Below, one piece after another: positions 1 through 6,079 of a stretch of 42,357 bases of DNA. The notes beneath the pieces were generated by a model that saw only the letters and a list, made by a program, of their open reading frames with translations, made no database searches and was not told the origin of the DNA. This DNA is from an uncultured Selenomonas sp. (GTDB lineage: Bacteria; Bacillota; Negativicutes; Selenomonadales; Selenomonadaceae). Numbering within the stretch: position 1 is the first letter of the stretch; every line of letters begins with the position of its first letter. The translations under genes were made by a program, and so were the position numbers. The stretch covers positions 1 through 42,357 of the forward strand of contig CAMVGU010000027.1 in the NCBI GenBank assembly GCA_947167105.1, in the 5' to 3' direction.

Positions 1-54
1 GAACGGGTGGCTCTCACCATCAGAATGGGTGGCTCACCTGGGCCAGAATACTCA
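1..54. mobile_element. Possible terminal repeats of an IS21-family element (edge of window)
   Basis: Two near-identical units beginning GAACGGGTGGCTC (1-13) and GAATGGGTGGCTC (23-35) are followed by a shorter GAATACTCA (46-54). The spacing of about 22 bases and the GGTGGCTCA core resemble the multiple terminal repeats of IS21-family elements, whose ends finish in CA. If this is right, the transposase genes lie outside the window to the left and the element ends at about position 54. No transposase coding sequence is visible here, so this is inferred from repeat pattern only. Confidence 0.45.
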
Positions 55-193
55 CCCCTCCCACAGGAGAAGCCCCACTGGATGACGGAAGAGAAATGGG
101 CCGACCTCCAGGGGGGTCGCACTGCCAAAGCAGGGAGCAGCACGGAGACTGGATAGTGGGATATGGGAGCCTCCGGCCCAAAAGCAGGCAATA
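55..193. other. Intergenic stretch without recognised gene
   Basis: Between the putative IS end and the terminator at 194-217 no coding sequence with a credible ribosome binding site was found. A 71-codon leftward open frame (20-235) runs through the region but has low-complexity composition, crosses the repeats and the terminator, and is not believed. The stretch may be remnant sequence of the accessory element. Confidence 0.4.
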
Positions 194-217
194 AAAAAAC
201 CGCCCGTGACGGGCGGC
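194..217 (-). terminator. Rho-independent terminator
   Basis: The inverted repeat CCGCCCGT/ACGGGCGG (201-217) is preceded on the plus strand by a run of seven A (194-200), so leftward transcripts end in a GC-rich hairpin and a U tract. It lies about 90 bases past the stop of the small leftward gene at 308-592 and probably ends that transcript. Confidence 0.8.
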
Positions 218-307
218 CAGTTCATCACATGGCAATATTGAGCTGTTGCTTAATCGCCTGCTACAGGGTATGGGAAAAGTTTATCCCCTGCCTTTTGACG
301 TCTGCAT

Positions 308-592
308 TCAGCCAATAACAGATTTTTCTTTCATATGGTCTTTCACATCGTCTAGCAAAATATCCAGCTTTTCTGGCGTGGTAAGTTTTTCATCCACCAG
401 AATGGCAAACAGTTTCCCTGATTCCTCGTTCAAAAACGCCATATAAGGAACCAGTTCGTATTTGTTTGGTGCAAGAATTACGGACGTTTCAATCCTTTCA
501 GCATTTTTCAGCGCATGGCATACCCTGATCCTGTCCAAACGGCGGACACGAATCTGACCTCCAAAATACTTCTTTACTTCAGGTATGGTCAT
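308..592 (-). CDS. Hypothetical protein, 94 aa
   Basis: This is a small leftward gene of unrecognised family. ATG at 592 is preferred over an upstream in-frame GTG at 613 because a purine-rich GAGAGGGGG lies about 11 bases before the ATG. The product starts MTIPEVKKYFGGQIRVRRLD and is soluble, with no signal peptide or membrane segment. It has a basic N-terminal third (RVRRLDRIR), a central beta-like stretch and an acidic, helical C-terminus ending in a KEK-rich tail. It is followed by the terminator at 194-217. Its position inside the integrase-bearing region suggests an accessory gene. Function cannot be assigned. Confidence 0.6.
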   Translation of the reverse strand: MTIPEVKKYFGGQIRVRRLDRIRVCHALKNAERIETSVILAPNKYELVPYMAFLNEESGKLFAILVDEKLTTPEKLDILLDDVKDHMKEKSVIG

Positions 593-702
593 TACAATGC
601 AGCCCCCTCTCACCTACCTGCTCCTCATTCGCAGTATTCAGCAAGGGTATCTAATAAACCTTTCTGGCACACAGGTTTATTTTTTCAAAACTTAATCCTC
701 TT

Positions 703-724
703 AAATTACGAACGCCACGTTCGT
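703..724. repeat. 22-bp palindromic direct repeat, copy 1
   Basis: This 22-base sequence contains the perfect 9-bp arms TTACGAACG/CGTTCGTAA (706-726, 3-base centre CCA). The same sequence recurs at 2667-2688 with a single A-to-C change in the palindrome centre. Copy 1 lies just past the stop codon of the XRE-ImmA gene (730). It could be a weak hairpin terminator, an operator, or one of two target-site or attachment repeats bracketing the two-gene cassette. Confidence 0.8.
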
Positions 725-729
725 AACAG

Positions 730-1860
730 TTAACTTTTAATCAATCTTAATTTGGGCTTTTGAACTATACTAGGCTTTAACAATGATGACGGCAATCCAC
801 ATAAAGCGGTTATATCCTCGGATGGTATTGATAGATCATCAATAATATCTATCGGAGCCTTGATATTGTTTTCCATGAGCATCATAAGTGCGTCCTTTAT
901 TAATTCCGGCTTTTCTTGTTGAATGGTGTCGTCACCAGGCTCATTTGTACGCCAGCCTTTCCGAAATATGTTTCTTTTTAGCTTTTCCGCTTCGTCATAT
1001 TCTATTCCGCCTATGTCCTGAACATGATATAGAATAGACTGAGCAGAAGTTCCCCATCTTTTTTTCATTCGCAACAATGCGTTAGGCGAAGTTATAGCAT
1101 ATGCTTCGCGACGCATAGAATTCTCAGGCATGAGAAAATAACTGGCAAAAGTTTCTGCCTCACGCTCAATTAATTCTTCGTTATCCTCCTTTTCCTCTTT
1201 GTCCATCCATGAATGTAATACCTGATGCCCAAGCTCATGTGCCAAATCTCGCCTGGATCTAACCGCAGATGTTCCTGATGTCAAAAACACCATAGGCCGT
1301 GATGTTTTTTCAGTTGATGTAAAAAACAGAGAACACGCATCTACTTTTTTTGCATCCAAACCAACTTTAGATATTATAATCCCATTGTTTTCTAAAAGTA
1401 GTGTCAAATTACTTATAGGGCCCTCTCCCAATCCCCAGTATCGCCTTAATTTCGTTGCAATATCAGATATCTCACTATCTGTGTAGCCTATGCCATCCCT
1501 TGTTATAAGATTTGGCTTCGGCAAATGTACGTACTCTTCTATATAGCAGTAAATACCAGTCATCCATTTTATATAGATTTTAAAAATTTCTGTTGTCTTT
1601 TTTGTCGAGGTTTTTCTCTTGCGAAAAAAAATAGGTGTTATAATATCATTTTCATAGGGCTTGGAAAAATATCCTAAAGGAAAACTCAGGACTTCCGACA
1701 TACATCCCAACACTTCTGGATTTGGTTCTATGACGCCAGTCTCATACTGAGATACAGCCTGCTTAGTAACCCCCAACATTTCAGCCAATTCAGCTTGTGT
1801 AAATCCACGGAACATTCGTCCCTCTCTTATTCTTCTCGGTTGTAATACTGGTTTTATCAT
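730..1860 (-). CDS. XRE-family regulator fused to ImmA/IrrE metallopeptidase domain
   Basis: 376 aa. Residues about 8-65 form a Cro/C1-type helix-turn-helix (RREGRMFRGFTQAELAEMLG, then VTKQAVSQYETG). Residues about 185-265 form an ImmA/IrrE zincin domain with HELGH at about 208-212 and the downstream glutamate in EREAETFASYFLMP that supplies the third zinc ligand. A helical tail follows. In the known ImmR/ImmA pair the peptidase cleaves a separate repressor to derepress a mobile element. Here DNA binding and peptidase are in one chain. The gene begins in an ATGA overlap with the preceding 218-aa gene, so the two are translationally coupled. It could be the antitoxin/regulator of a toxin-antitoxin-like or phage-defence operon; that role is inferred. 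The gene is visibly AT-richer than the chromosome to its right. Confidence 0.9.
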   Translation of the reverse strand: MIKPVLQPRRIREGRMFRGFTQAELAEMLGVTKQAVSQYETGVIEPNPEVLGCMSEVLSFPLGYFSKPYENDIITPIFFRKRKTSTKKTTEIFKIYIKWMTGIYCYIEEYVHLPKPNLITRDGIGYTDSEISDIATKLRRYWGLGEGPISNLTLLLENNGIIISKVGLDAKKVDACSLFFTSTEKTSRPMVFLTSGTSAVRSRRDLAHELGHQVLHSWMDKEEKEDNEELIEREAETFASYFLMPENSMRREAYAITSPNALLRMKKRWGTSAQSILYHVQDIGGIEYDEAEKLKRNIFRKGWRTNEPGDDTIQQEKPELIKDALMMLMENNIKAPIDIIDDLSIPSEDITALCGLPSSLLKPSIVQKPKLRLIKS

Positions 1861-2513
1861 GCCCTCACTTCCAAACTATACTTTTTCTTAATGTTCTCAG
1901 TTTCTGCAATCTGCTTGAGCAGTTCTGGTTTATACTCATTGACAATATTCTCCACATTATCCCTGCTTATGTATTCCATAAGGCTCCATCTGCGTAACCA
2001 ACGTTCATAGTTCTCATCAGGAATTCCTATTTGAACATACTTCAGTCTGAATCTCTTATGGTTAAAAGTAATTATCATACTACATGGTTTGCTCTCTTCT
2101 ATCCCATCAAAATTTAAAGTAAGTTGCACATTGTTTTTCGCTTCTTCTTTTCTAAACCTTGCCTTTGCAGGTAGTTTCTCTTTATTGTCATTCTTTTTAA
2201 TGTGCATGACTGCATTCCCACAATGGAAATGTATAACGGGTCTGCCATGCCCCTGCCTATCCTCTGAAAAACTTATTATCGGTAAATTATTTTCATCAAT
2301 CATCTTTGTCAACAAAGTACTTATCACATAGCCTAAATTGCAAGCTGTATTATACCACTTTGTTCTTGGAATCCCTGGTGCTGTAGTATCATCTATGACA
2401 TTCTGCGATATAACGCAAGCCGCCTGAACGGCATCTGCAATCATATGCTTGAATTTATCATCAATTTGAGAAAAAATTATATCAGCATTTTTTTCTTCTA
2501 CTGTCTCGAACAT
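1857..2513 (-). CDS. Unknown protein, 218 aa, partner of XRE-ImmA protein
   Basis: First gene of a two-gene operon. ATG at 2513 has AAGGTG seven bases upstream. The product is soluble, lacks a signal peptide and begins MFETVEEKNADIIFSQIDDK. Visible features are a hydrophobic helix around residues 55-75 (ACNLGYVISTLLTKMI), a segment rich in His/Cys (GRPVIHFHCGNAVMHIKK, about 90-107), a basic linker (KLPAKARFRKEE), a beta-like LTLNFDG and an aromatic KYVQIGIPDENYERWLRRWS block near 155-175. I do not recognise a family. The stop overlaps the XRE-ImmA start by four bases. This organisation (unknown protein plus HTH-zincin protein under an autoregulated-looking promoter) is what one expects of a toxin-antitoxin-like module, but no toxin motif is visible. 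Confidence 0.8.
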   Translation of the reverse strand: MFETVEEKNADIIFSQIDDKFKHMIADAVQAACVISQNVIDDTTAPGIPRTKWYNTACNLGYVISTLLTKMIDENNLPIISFSEDRQGHGRPVIHFHCGNAVMHIKKNDNKEKLPAKARFRKEEAKNNVQLTLNFDGIEESKPCSMIITFNHKRFRLKYVQIGIPDENYERWLRRWSLMEYISRDNVENIVNEYKPELLKQIAETENIKKKYSLEVRA

Positions 2514-2534
2514 ATATTTTCACCTTCCGTCCAT

Positions 2535-2617
2535 CACTTGACTTTTACGTAATTTATTGTACCTAACTTTACATTTTTTGTCAAGTAGTGTGCAGTTTAT
2601 CCTAAAAAAGTCAAGTG
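2535..2617. promoter_or_regulatory. Operator cluster for the XRE-ImmA operon
   Basis: CACTTGACTTTT at 2535-2546 has its exact reverse complement AAAAGTCAAGTG at 2606-2617. A third half site, GTCAAGTAG (2580-2588), overlaps the -35 box. The sites bracket the promoter at 2556-2584: one is near the transcription start, one is on the -35, one is upstream. This is the arrangement of a self-repressed XRE operon. Binding by the adjacent XRE-ImmA protein is inferred. Confidence 0.6.
2556..2584 (-). promoter_or_regulatory. Sigma-70 promoter of the 218-aa/XRE-ImmA operon
   Basis: On the minus strand TTGACA (2579-2584) is separated by exactly 17 bases from TACAAT (2556-2561). Transcription would start near 2549, about 35 bases before the 218-aa start codon. 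Confidence 0.85.
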
Positions 2618-2666
2618 CGCATATATATCAATACTCAAAAATCCCCTGACTTCGGTGTGCTCCGTA

Positions 2667-2688
2667 AAATTACGAACGCCCCGTTCGT
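2667..2688. repeat. 22-bp palindromic direct repeat, copy 2
   Basis: This matches 703-724 at 21 of 22 positions, with 7-bp arms ACGAACG/CGTTCGT around CCC. Its last base is the first base of the predicted integrase -35 box (2688-2693), so it could also serve as an operator for the integrase gene. Confidence 0.8.
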
Positions 2689-2716
2689 TGTCACCTCCCC
2701 TTCCCTGCTGTAACAT
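2688..2716 (+). promoter_or_regulatory. Probable integrase promoter
   Basis: TTGTCA (2688-2693), 17-base spacer, TAACAT (2711-2716). The start would be near 2723, just ahead of the GGGAGGTG ribosome binding site. The palindromic repeat at 2667-2688 abuts the -35 box. Confidence 0.5.
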
Positions 2717-2739
2717 AGTAGGATAGGGAGGTGTTTTCT

Positions 2740-3930
2740 ATGGCAAGAATACGTACACGCAAGAGGGGCAAGACCTACAGCTATATCTTTGAGGCTGGGC
2801 AGGTGAATGGGAAGCGCAAGGTGGTGGAGAAAGGGGGCTTTCCCTCGGATGAGGCTGCTTTTGATGCGGGGGTGGCTGCCTATAATGACTGGAAGCACGG
2901 CAATATCGGCATCACCAGTGAGCGCATGAAGCTTTCGGAGTATCTGGCGGTGTGGCTGAAGAATATGAAAAGTAATGTCATTCCCGCCACGATTCAAAGC
3001 TATGGTGAGCGCATAAATGCAATCAACAAGTACCTGGGTGACATCATACTCCAGGAGCTCCGCCCGCGGGATGTCAATCACATGCTGCAGGAGCTTTACG
3101 GGCTTGGCAAGTCCTACAATACCATAGCGCGCACCAAGGCTGTCCTGAACAATGCTTTGCAGTATGCGGTATATCCTGCGGAGCTGATAGCCCCCAATCC
3201 TGCCAGCGCAGTCAAGATACCTGCCAAGGCACCAAAGAACCTGATTGTGCGGGAGGTTATCTCGCTGGAGCGTTTCAAGGAAATCATGCAGCAGTTCCCC
3301 TCCGGCCATGTCATGCATATCCCCCTCTGCATTGCCTTCCGTACCGGCATGAGGATAGGCGAGATACTGGGGCTGACCTGGGAGAATGTGGACTTTGACA
3401 AGGGAACTGTCAGCATCGTCCGGCAGATGCGCTACATACCCCAGCAAGGCAATTTTATGACACAGCCCAAGACGCCTACCAGCCGCAGGACTATTATGAT
3501 GGACAGCATACTGATTGAGGAGCTGAAGCGCTGGAAAAGGCTGCAAGCCGAAAATGAGCTCCGTTATGGGGCTGGCTATGCCTATGCCTATGTCGATGAG
3601 AACAGCCTTGTGACAGTCATGTCCAAGGGCCTGAAAGCTGGCTCCGGCATGAAACGGCTTGATCTGGTATGCACCCACACCGAGGGAAAATTCGTCAGCC
3701 GTGGCTGCGTCACATACCAGGTACGCAAGCTGGGGCTGAATGTCCATTCCTTCCGCCACACCCATGCCACCACCCTGATGGAAAATCACGCACTGCCAAA
3801 GGATGTAGCCGCCCGCCTGGGCCATGCTGACGTGAATATCACCCAGAATCTTTACACCCATGTGACAAACCAGATGCGCCAGAATACTGTCGAGATCATT
3901 GAAAAGGCCCTGAATCATGCAGACAAATAG
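2740..3930 (+). CDS. int: Tyrosine recombinase / phage-type integrase
   Basis: 396 aa from ATG 2740, which has GGGAGGTG six bases upstream; an in-frame GTG at 2731 lies inside that site and is rejected. Domain order is an arm-binding N-terminus (RKRGKTYSYIFEAGQVNGKR, about 5-50), a SAM-like core-binding domain (about 65-160) and a catalytic domain. Visible catalytic residues are Arg in AFRTGMRIGE (about 200), HSFRH (about 335-339), LGH (about 360) and the nucleophile Tyr in NLYTHV (about 372). The full-length family set is present, so it is probably functional. It would integrate and excise the accessory element of which it is the right-hand border gene. The 3' end of the gene overlaps the direct repeats described separately. 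It is GC-richer than the XRE-ImmA cassette next to it. Confidence 0.95.
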   Translation: MARIRTRKRGKTYSYIFEAGQVNGKRKVVEKGGFPSDEAAFDAGVAAYNDWKHGNIGITSERMKLSEYLAVWLKNMKSNVIPATIQSYGERINAINKYLGDIILQELRPRDVNHMLQELYGLGKSYNTIARTKAVLNNALQYAVYPAELIAPNPASAVKIPAKAPKNLIVREVISLERFKEIMQQFPSGHVMHIPLCIAFRTGMRIGEILGLTWENVDFDKGTVSIVRQMRYIPQQGNFMTQPKTPTSRRTIMMDSILIEELKRWKRLQAENELRYGAGYAYAYVDENSLVTVMSKGLKAGSGMKRLDLVCTHTEGKFVSRGCVTYQVRKLGLNVHSFRHTHATTLMENHALPKDVAARLGHADVNITQNLYTHVTNQMRQNTVEIIEKALNHADK

Positions 3931-3955
3931 CCCCATGCAGACAAAATGCAGACAA
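3917..3955. repeat. Triple direct repeat at the integrase 3' end
   Basis: ATGCAGACAAA occurs at 3917-3927 (overlapping the last integrase codons) and 3935-3945, with ATGCAGACAA at 3946-3955. The repeats mark the probable right boundary of the integrated element. They could be integrase arm-binding sites or contain the attachment core. The matching left attachment site was not found in the window. Confidence 0.6.
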
Positions 3956-3963
3956 GCAGGGCA

Positions 3964-4002
3964 AATAAAAAAAGCTCCACCCCTGAAAATAAAGGGTGGA
4001 GC
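3964..4002 (-). terminator. Terminator of glnA
   Basis: GCTCCACCC (3974-3982) pairs with GGGTGGAGC (3994-4002) across an 11-base loop. Read leftward the hairpin is followed by seven U. It sits 16 bases past the glnA stop, between glnA and the integrase repeats. Confidence 0.85.
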
Positions 4003-4018
4003 CGCCTTTTATGGCGTT

Positions 4019-5905
4019 TTAAATCATGTTCTTCTGATAACTGTCATACAGGGTTTTCAGTTCTTCCATCCTGTCGTACATTTCGACCTGCAGGCCGGAG
4101 GCTGCAGCGTAATCGCCCTGGTTTAGTGCGTCTATGAGAAGCGTAAACAGGGATTTTTCATCTATGCTGTCCTTGGCCAGATGGGTGCGCAGGTTCTCAA
4201 TCTTGTTCCAGTTGTAAGCATCCTGATCCGTGACAAAGTCAGACTTGATTTCCCTGGCCTGACGCACGATGTCCCGATTTTCAGGAATGATGCGTGAAAT
4301 AAGCTCTGTCTTCCAGCGGGTCAGCGCACCGGCACGGAAGGCATCAATGATCTGCTGACGCAAGGCGCCGCCGGACGTGATGACCGCCTTCTTTTCAGGA
4401 TAGTTGTCAAAATTTTGCATGTTCTCCCAGACCGTCGCGGGGGGTGCGCCAAAAAATCTGTCACGCTCCTCGTCCGTGTAGTCCTCAAACACATCATTCT
4501 CGCTGCGGTATGCCCGCTCCGTCTCCAAATAGAAACCTACTTCACCGGCATCCTTTGACAGCTCTTTCAGCAGCTCCACAGTTGTGTGTTCTACCGCCAT
4601 CCTGATACCATCTAGGCAGGCCGAATAGACAGCCGCCAGCACCAGATATGTATTCGTGTACGGATTGGGGGCACGCAGTTCAAAACGAGTCGCGAAGGGG
4701 TTCTGCATATCCCGGATCAGACCGGCAAGGATCGTGCGGTTGCGGCTTGGCACCTCCGGCGAGTGGCCCAGGGAGGTGACAATACATACAGGTGCCTCAA
4801 AGCCTGGCTTCAAACGGTTCAGAGAGTCATTCGTCGCAGAGACGAAAGGATTTATGACTTCATAGTTCTTCAGCATGCCCATGATGGCACCGTAGCCGAT
4901 GGCGCTCATGAAGTCCTCCCGGGGTTTATCCGGCGCAAAAATGTTATGCAGCTTACCATCCTTCGTCACGGCTGCCATGCCAATATGAGTGTGCTCACCA
5001 TTGCCGGCCAGGCCAATCATAGGCTTGGCCTTGAAGTTCACCTCCAGGCCATTGGCACGGAAGATTTCCTTCACCACAGTGCGAACAATGATCTCATTGT
5101 CCGCTGCCTGCAGGGCATTGTCGAAACGCCAGTCTATCTCGATCTGCTCACAGACATGAGCAATCTTGCCTGTCTCATCAATCTGCCCCTTTAGGCCGCC
5201 TACTTCTTTATGACCCATCTCAACTTTCAGGCCATAGCGATCCAACTCCAGCACACAACCCTCCAGGGCCGTCCGCACAGCGCCGTGAGTGCGTTCCCAG
5301 TACTGCTCCTGCATGACCTGGGAGGCAGACATTTCCTCTATGGAAGCCTCGTCCAGCGGTGTCTTCACCCAGAATTCCAATTCCGTAGCAGAGGTGAACT
5401 GAATATCTACTACGTCTTCGCCATTGACGCTCTCAAGACCGGAAATACTGGGATGTGCATGGAACATATCCAGCATTTCCTTCTTCACAAAGGCCAGGGT
5501 ATCCGCCAGGACTGCGCGGGAATCAACGCGCAGGCCATTATGGATTAGGAAGGCGGGAATACGCAATGTACCGACAGGACGGCCGATGGATTCATCATAA
5601 TGCTCATAGTTGTAGTCAACGAACCAATTCACCGTTGGATCGATAGGCATATCGACCTTTGCATTGTTCAGCGTTGCAATACCGGACAGCACCACGGATG
5701 AACCGTCGGTTTGCACTGCCGTACCTGCATAGAAGTCATCAATATCCTTCACGAATACACGCATAGGGATCTTCTCATCTGTGTCATTACCGGCCAAATC
5801 TATGCCCATCAAGGACACAAATTTGATTTCCGGGTGTTCCTCCACATACTTCAGCACGTCTTCCTTAGCAGAATTGGCAGGAATTACATAAAGCAGTTCA
5901 TCCAT
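4019..5905 (-). CDS. glnA: Glutamine synthetase, large form (628 aa)
   Basis: ATP-dependent synthesis of glutamine from glutamate and ammonia in the cytoplasm. The catalytic part carries NGEHTHIGM (metal and glutamate site), NDSLNRLKPGFEAP (nucleotide region) and RFELRAPNPYTNTYL. At 628 residues it exceeds the 440-470 of ordinary type I enzymes. The extra length is mainly a helical C-terminal extension after about residue 420, as in the long form of some Clostridia and Negativicutes. ATG 5905 follows AGGAGGAT at six-base spacing. The gene has its own promoter (6031-6059) and a leader with a terminator-like hairpin (5942-5999), and ends at its own terminator. It appears monocistronic, with expression probably tuned by nitrogen status through the leader (inferred). 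Confidence 0.93.
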   Translation of the reverse strand: MDELLYVIPANSAKEDVLKYVEEHPEIKFVSLMGIDLAGNDTDEKIPMRVFVKDIDDFYAGTAVQTDGSSVVLSGIATLNNAKVDMPIDPTVNWFVDYNYEHYDESIGRPVGTLRIPAFLIHNGLRVDSRAVLADTLAFVKKEMLDMFHAHPSISGLESVNGEDVVDIQFTSATELEFWVKTPLDEASIEEMSASQVMQEQYWERTHGAVRTALEGCVLELDRYGLKVEMGHKEVGGLKGQIDETGKIAHVCEQIEIDWRFDNALQAADNEIIVRTVVKEIFRANGLEVNFKAKPMIGLAGNGEHTHIGMAAVTKDGKLHNIFAPDKPREDFMSAIGYGAIMGMLKNYEVINPFVSATNDSLNRLKPGFEAPVCIVTSLGHSPEVPSRNRTILAGLIRDMQNPFATRFELRAPNPYTNTYLVLAAVYSACLDGIRMAVEHTTVELLKELSKDAGEVGFYLETERAYRSENDVFEDYTDEERDRFFGAPPATVWENMQNFDNYPEKKAVITSGGALRQQIIDAFRAGALTRWKTELISRIIPENRDIVRQAREIKSDFVTDQDAYNWNKIENLRTHLAKDSIDEKSLFTLLIDALNQGDYAAASGLQVEMYDRMEELKTLYDSYQKNMI

Positions 5906-5941
5906 TTCGACATCCTCCTATCGAAAAAACGGACAGGCAGT

Positions 5942-5999
5942 AAAAAAGCCACGCCAGCAGAAGCCTCCATATCATAGAGGAGCCTCTGCCCGGCGTGGC
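5942..5999 (-). promoter_or_regulatory. Terminator-like hairpin in the glnA leader (candidate attenuator)
   Basis: GGCGTGGC (5992-5999) pairs with GCCACGCC (5948-5955), and the stem continues inward with GGCAGAGGC against the GCTTCTGC side. On the leftward RNA it is followed by six U (5942-5947). It lies between the glnA promoter and the ribosome binding site, leaving only about 36 bases to the start codon. It therefore either ends upstream transcripts or attenuates glnA itself. Confidence 0.7.
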
Positions 6000-6030
6000 C
6001 TCATTGCCACATATGATTTTCACACGCATA

Positions 6031-6059
6031 ATACTAGCATAGCACCAGACAAATGTAAA
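6031..6059 (-). promoter_or_regulatory. glnA promoter
   Basis: On the minus strand TTTACA (6054-6059), 17 bases, TAGTAT (6031-6036). The start would be near 6024, giving a leader of about 120 bases that contains the hairpin at 5942-5999. Confidence 0.75.
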
Positions 6060-6079
6060 GGTGTAAATCATGTATACAA

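Noticed and set aside
20..235. 71-codon leftward open frame at the left edge
   Set aside because: It crosses the IS-like repeats and the terminator hairpin, has no ribosome binding site and a low-complexity product.
706..726. LexA/DinR box (CGAAC...GTTCG)
   Set aside because: The half sites are spaced by five bases rather than the four of the Bacillus-type consensus, and the recA gap has no similar site. It is treated as an unexplained palindrome instead.
2635..3936. 433-codon leftward open frame opposite the integrase gene
   Set aside because: It is an antisense shadow of the integrase coding sequence, with no start signal and no recognisable domain.
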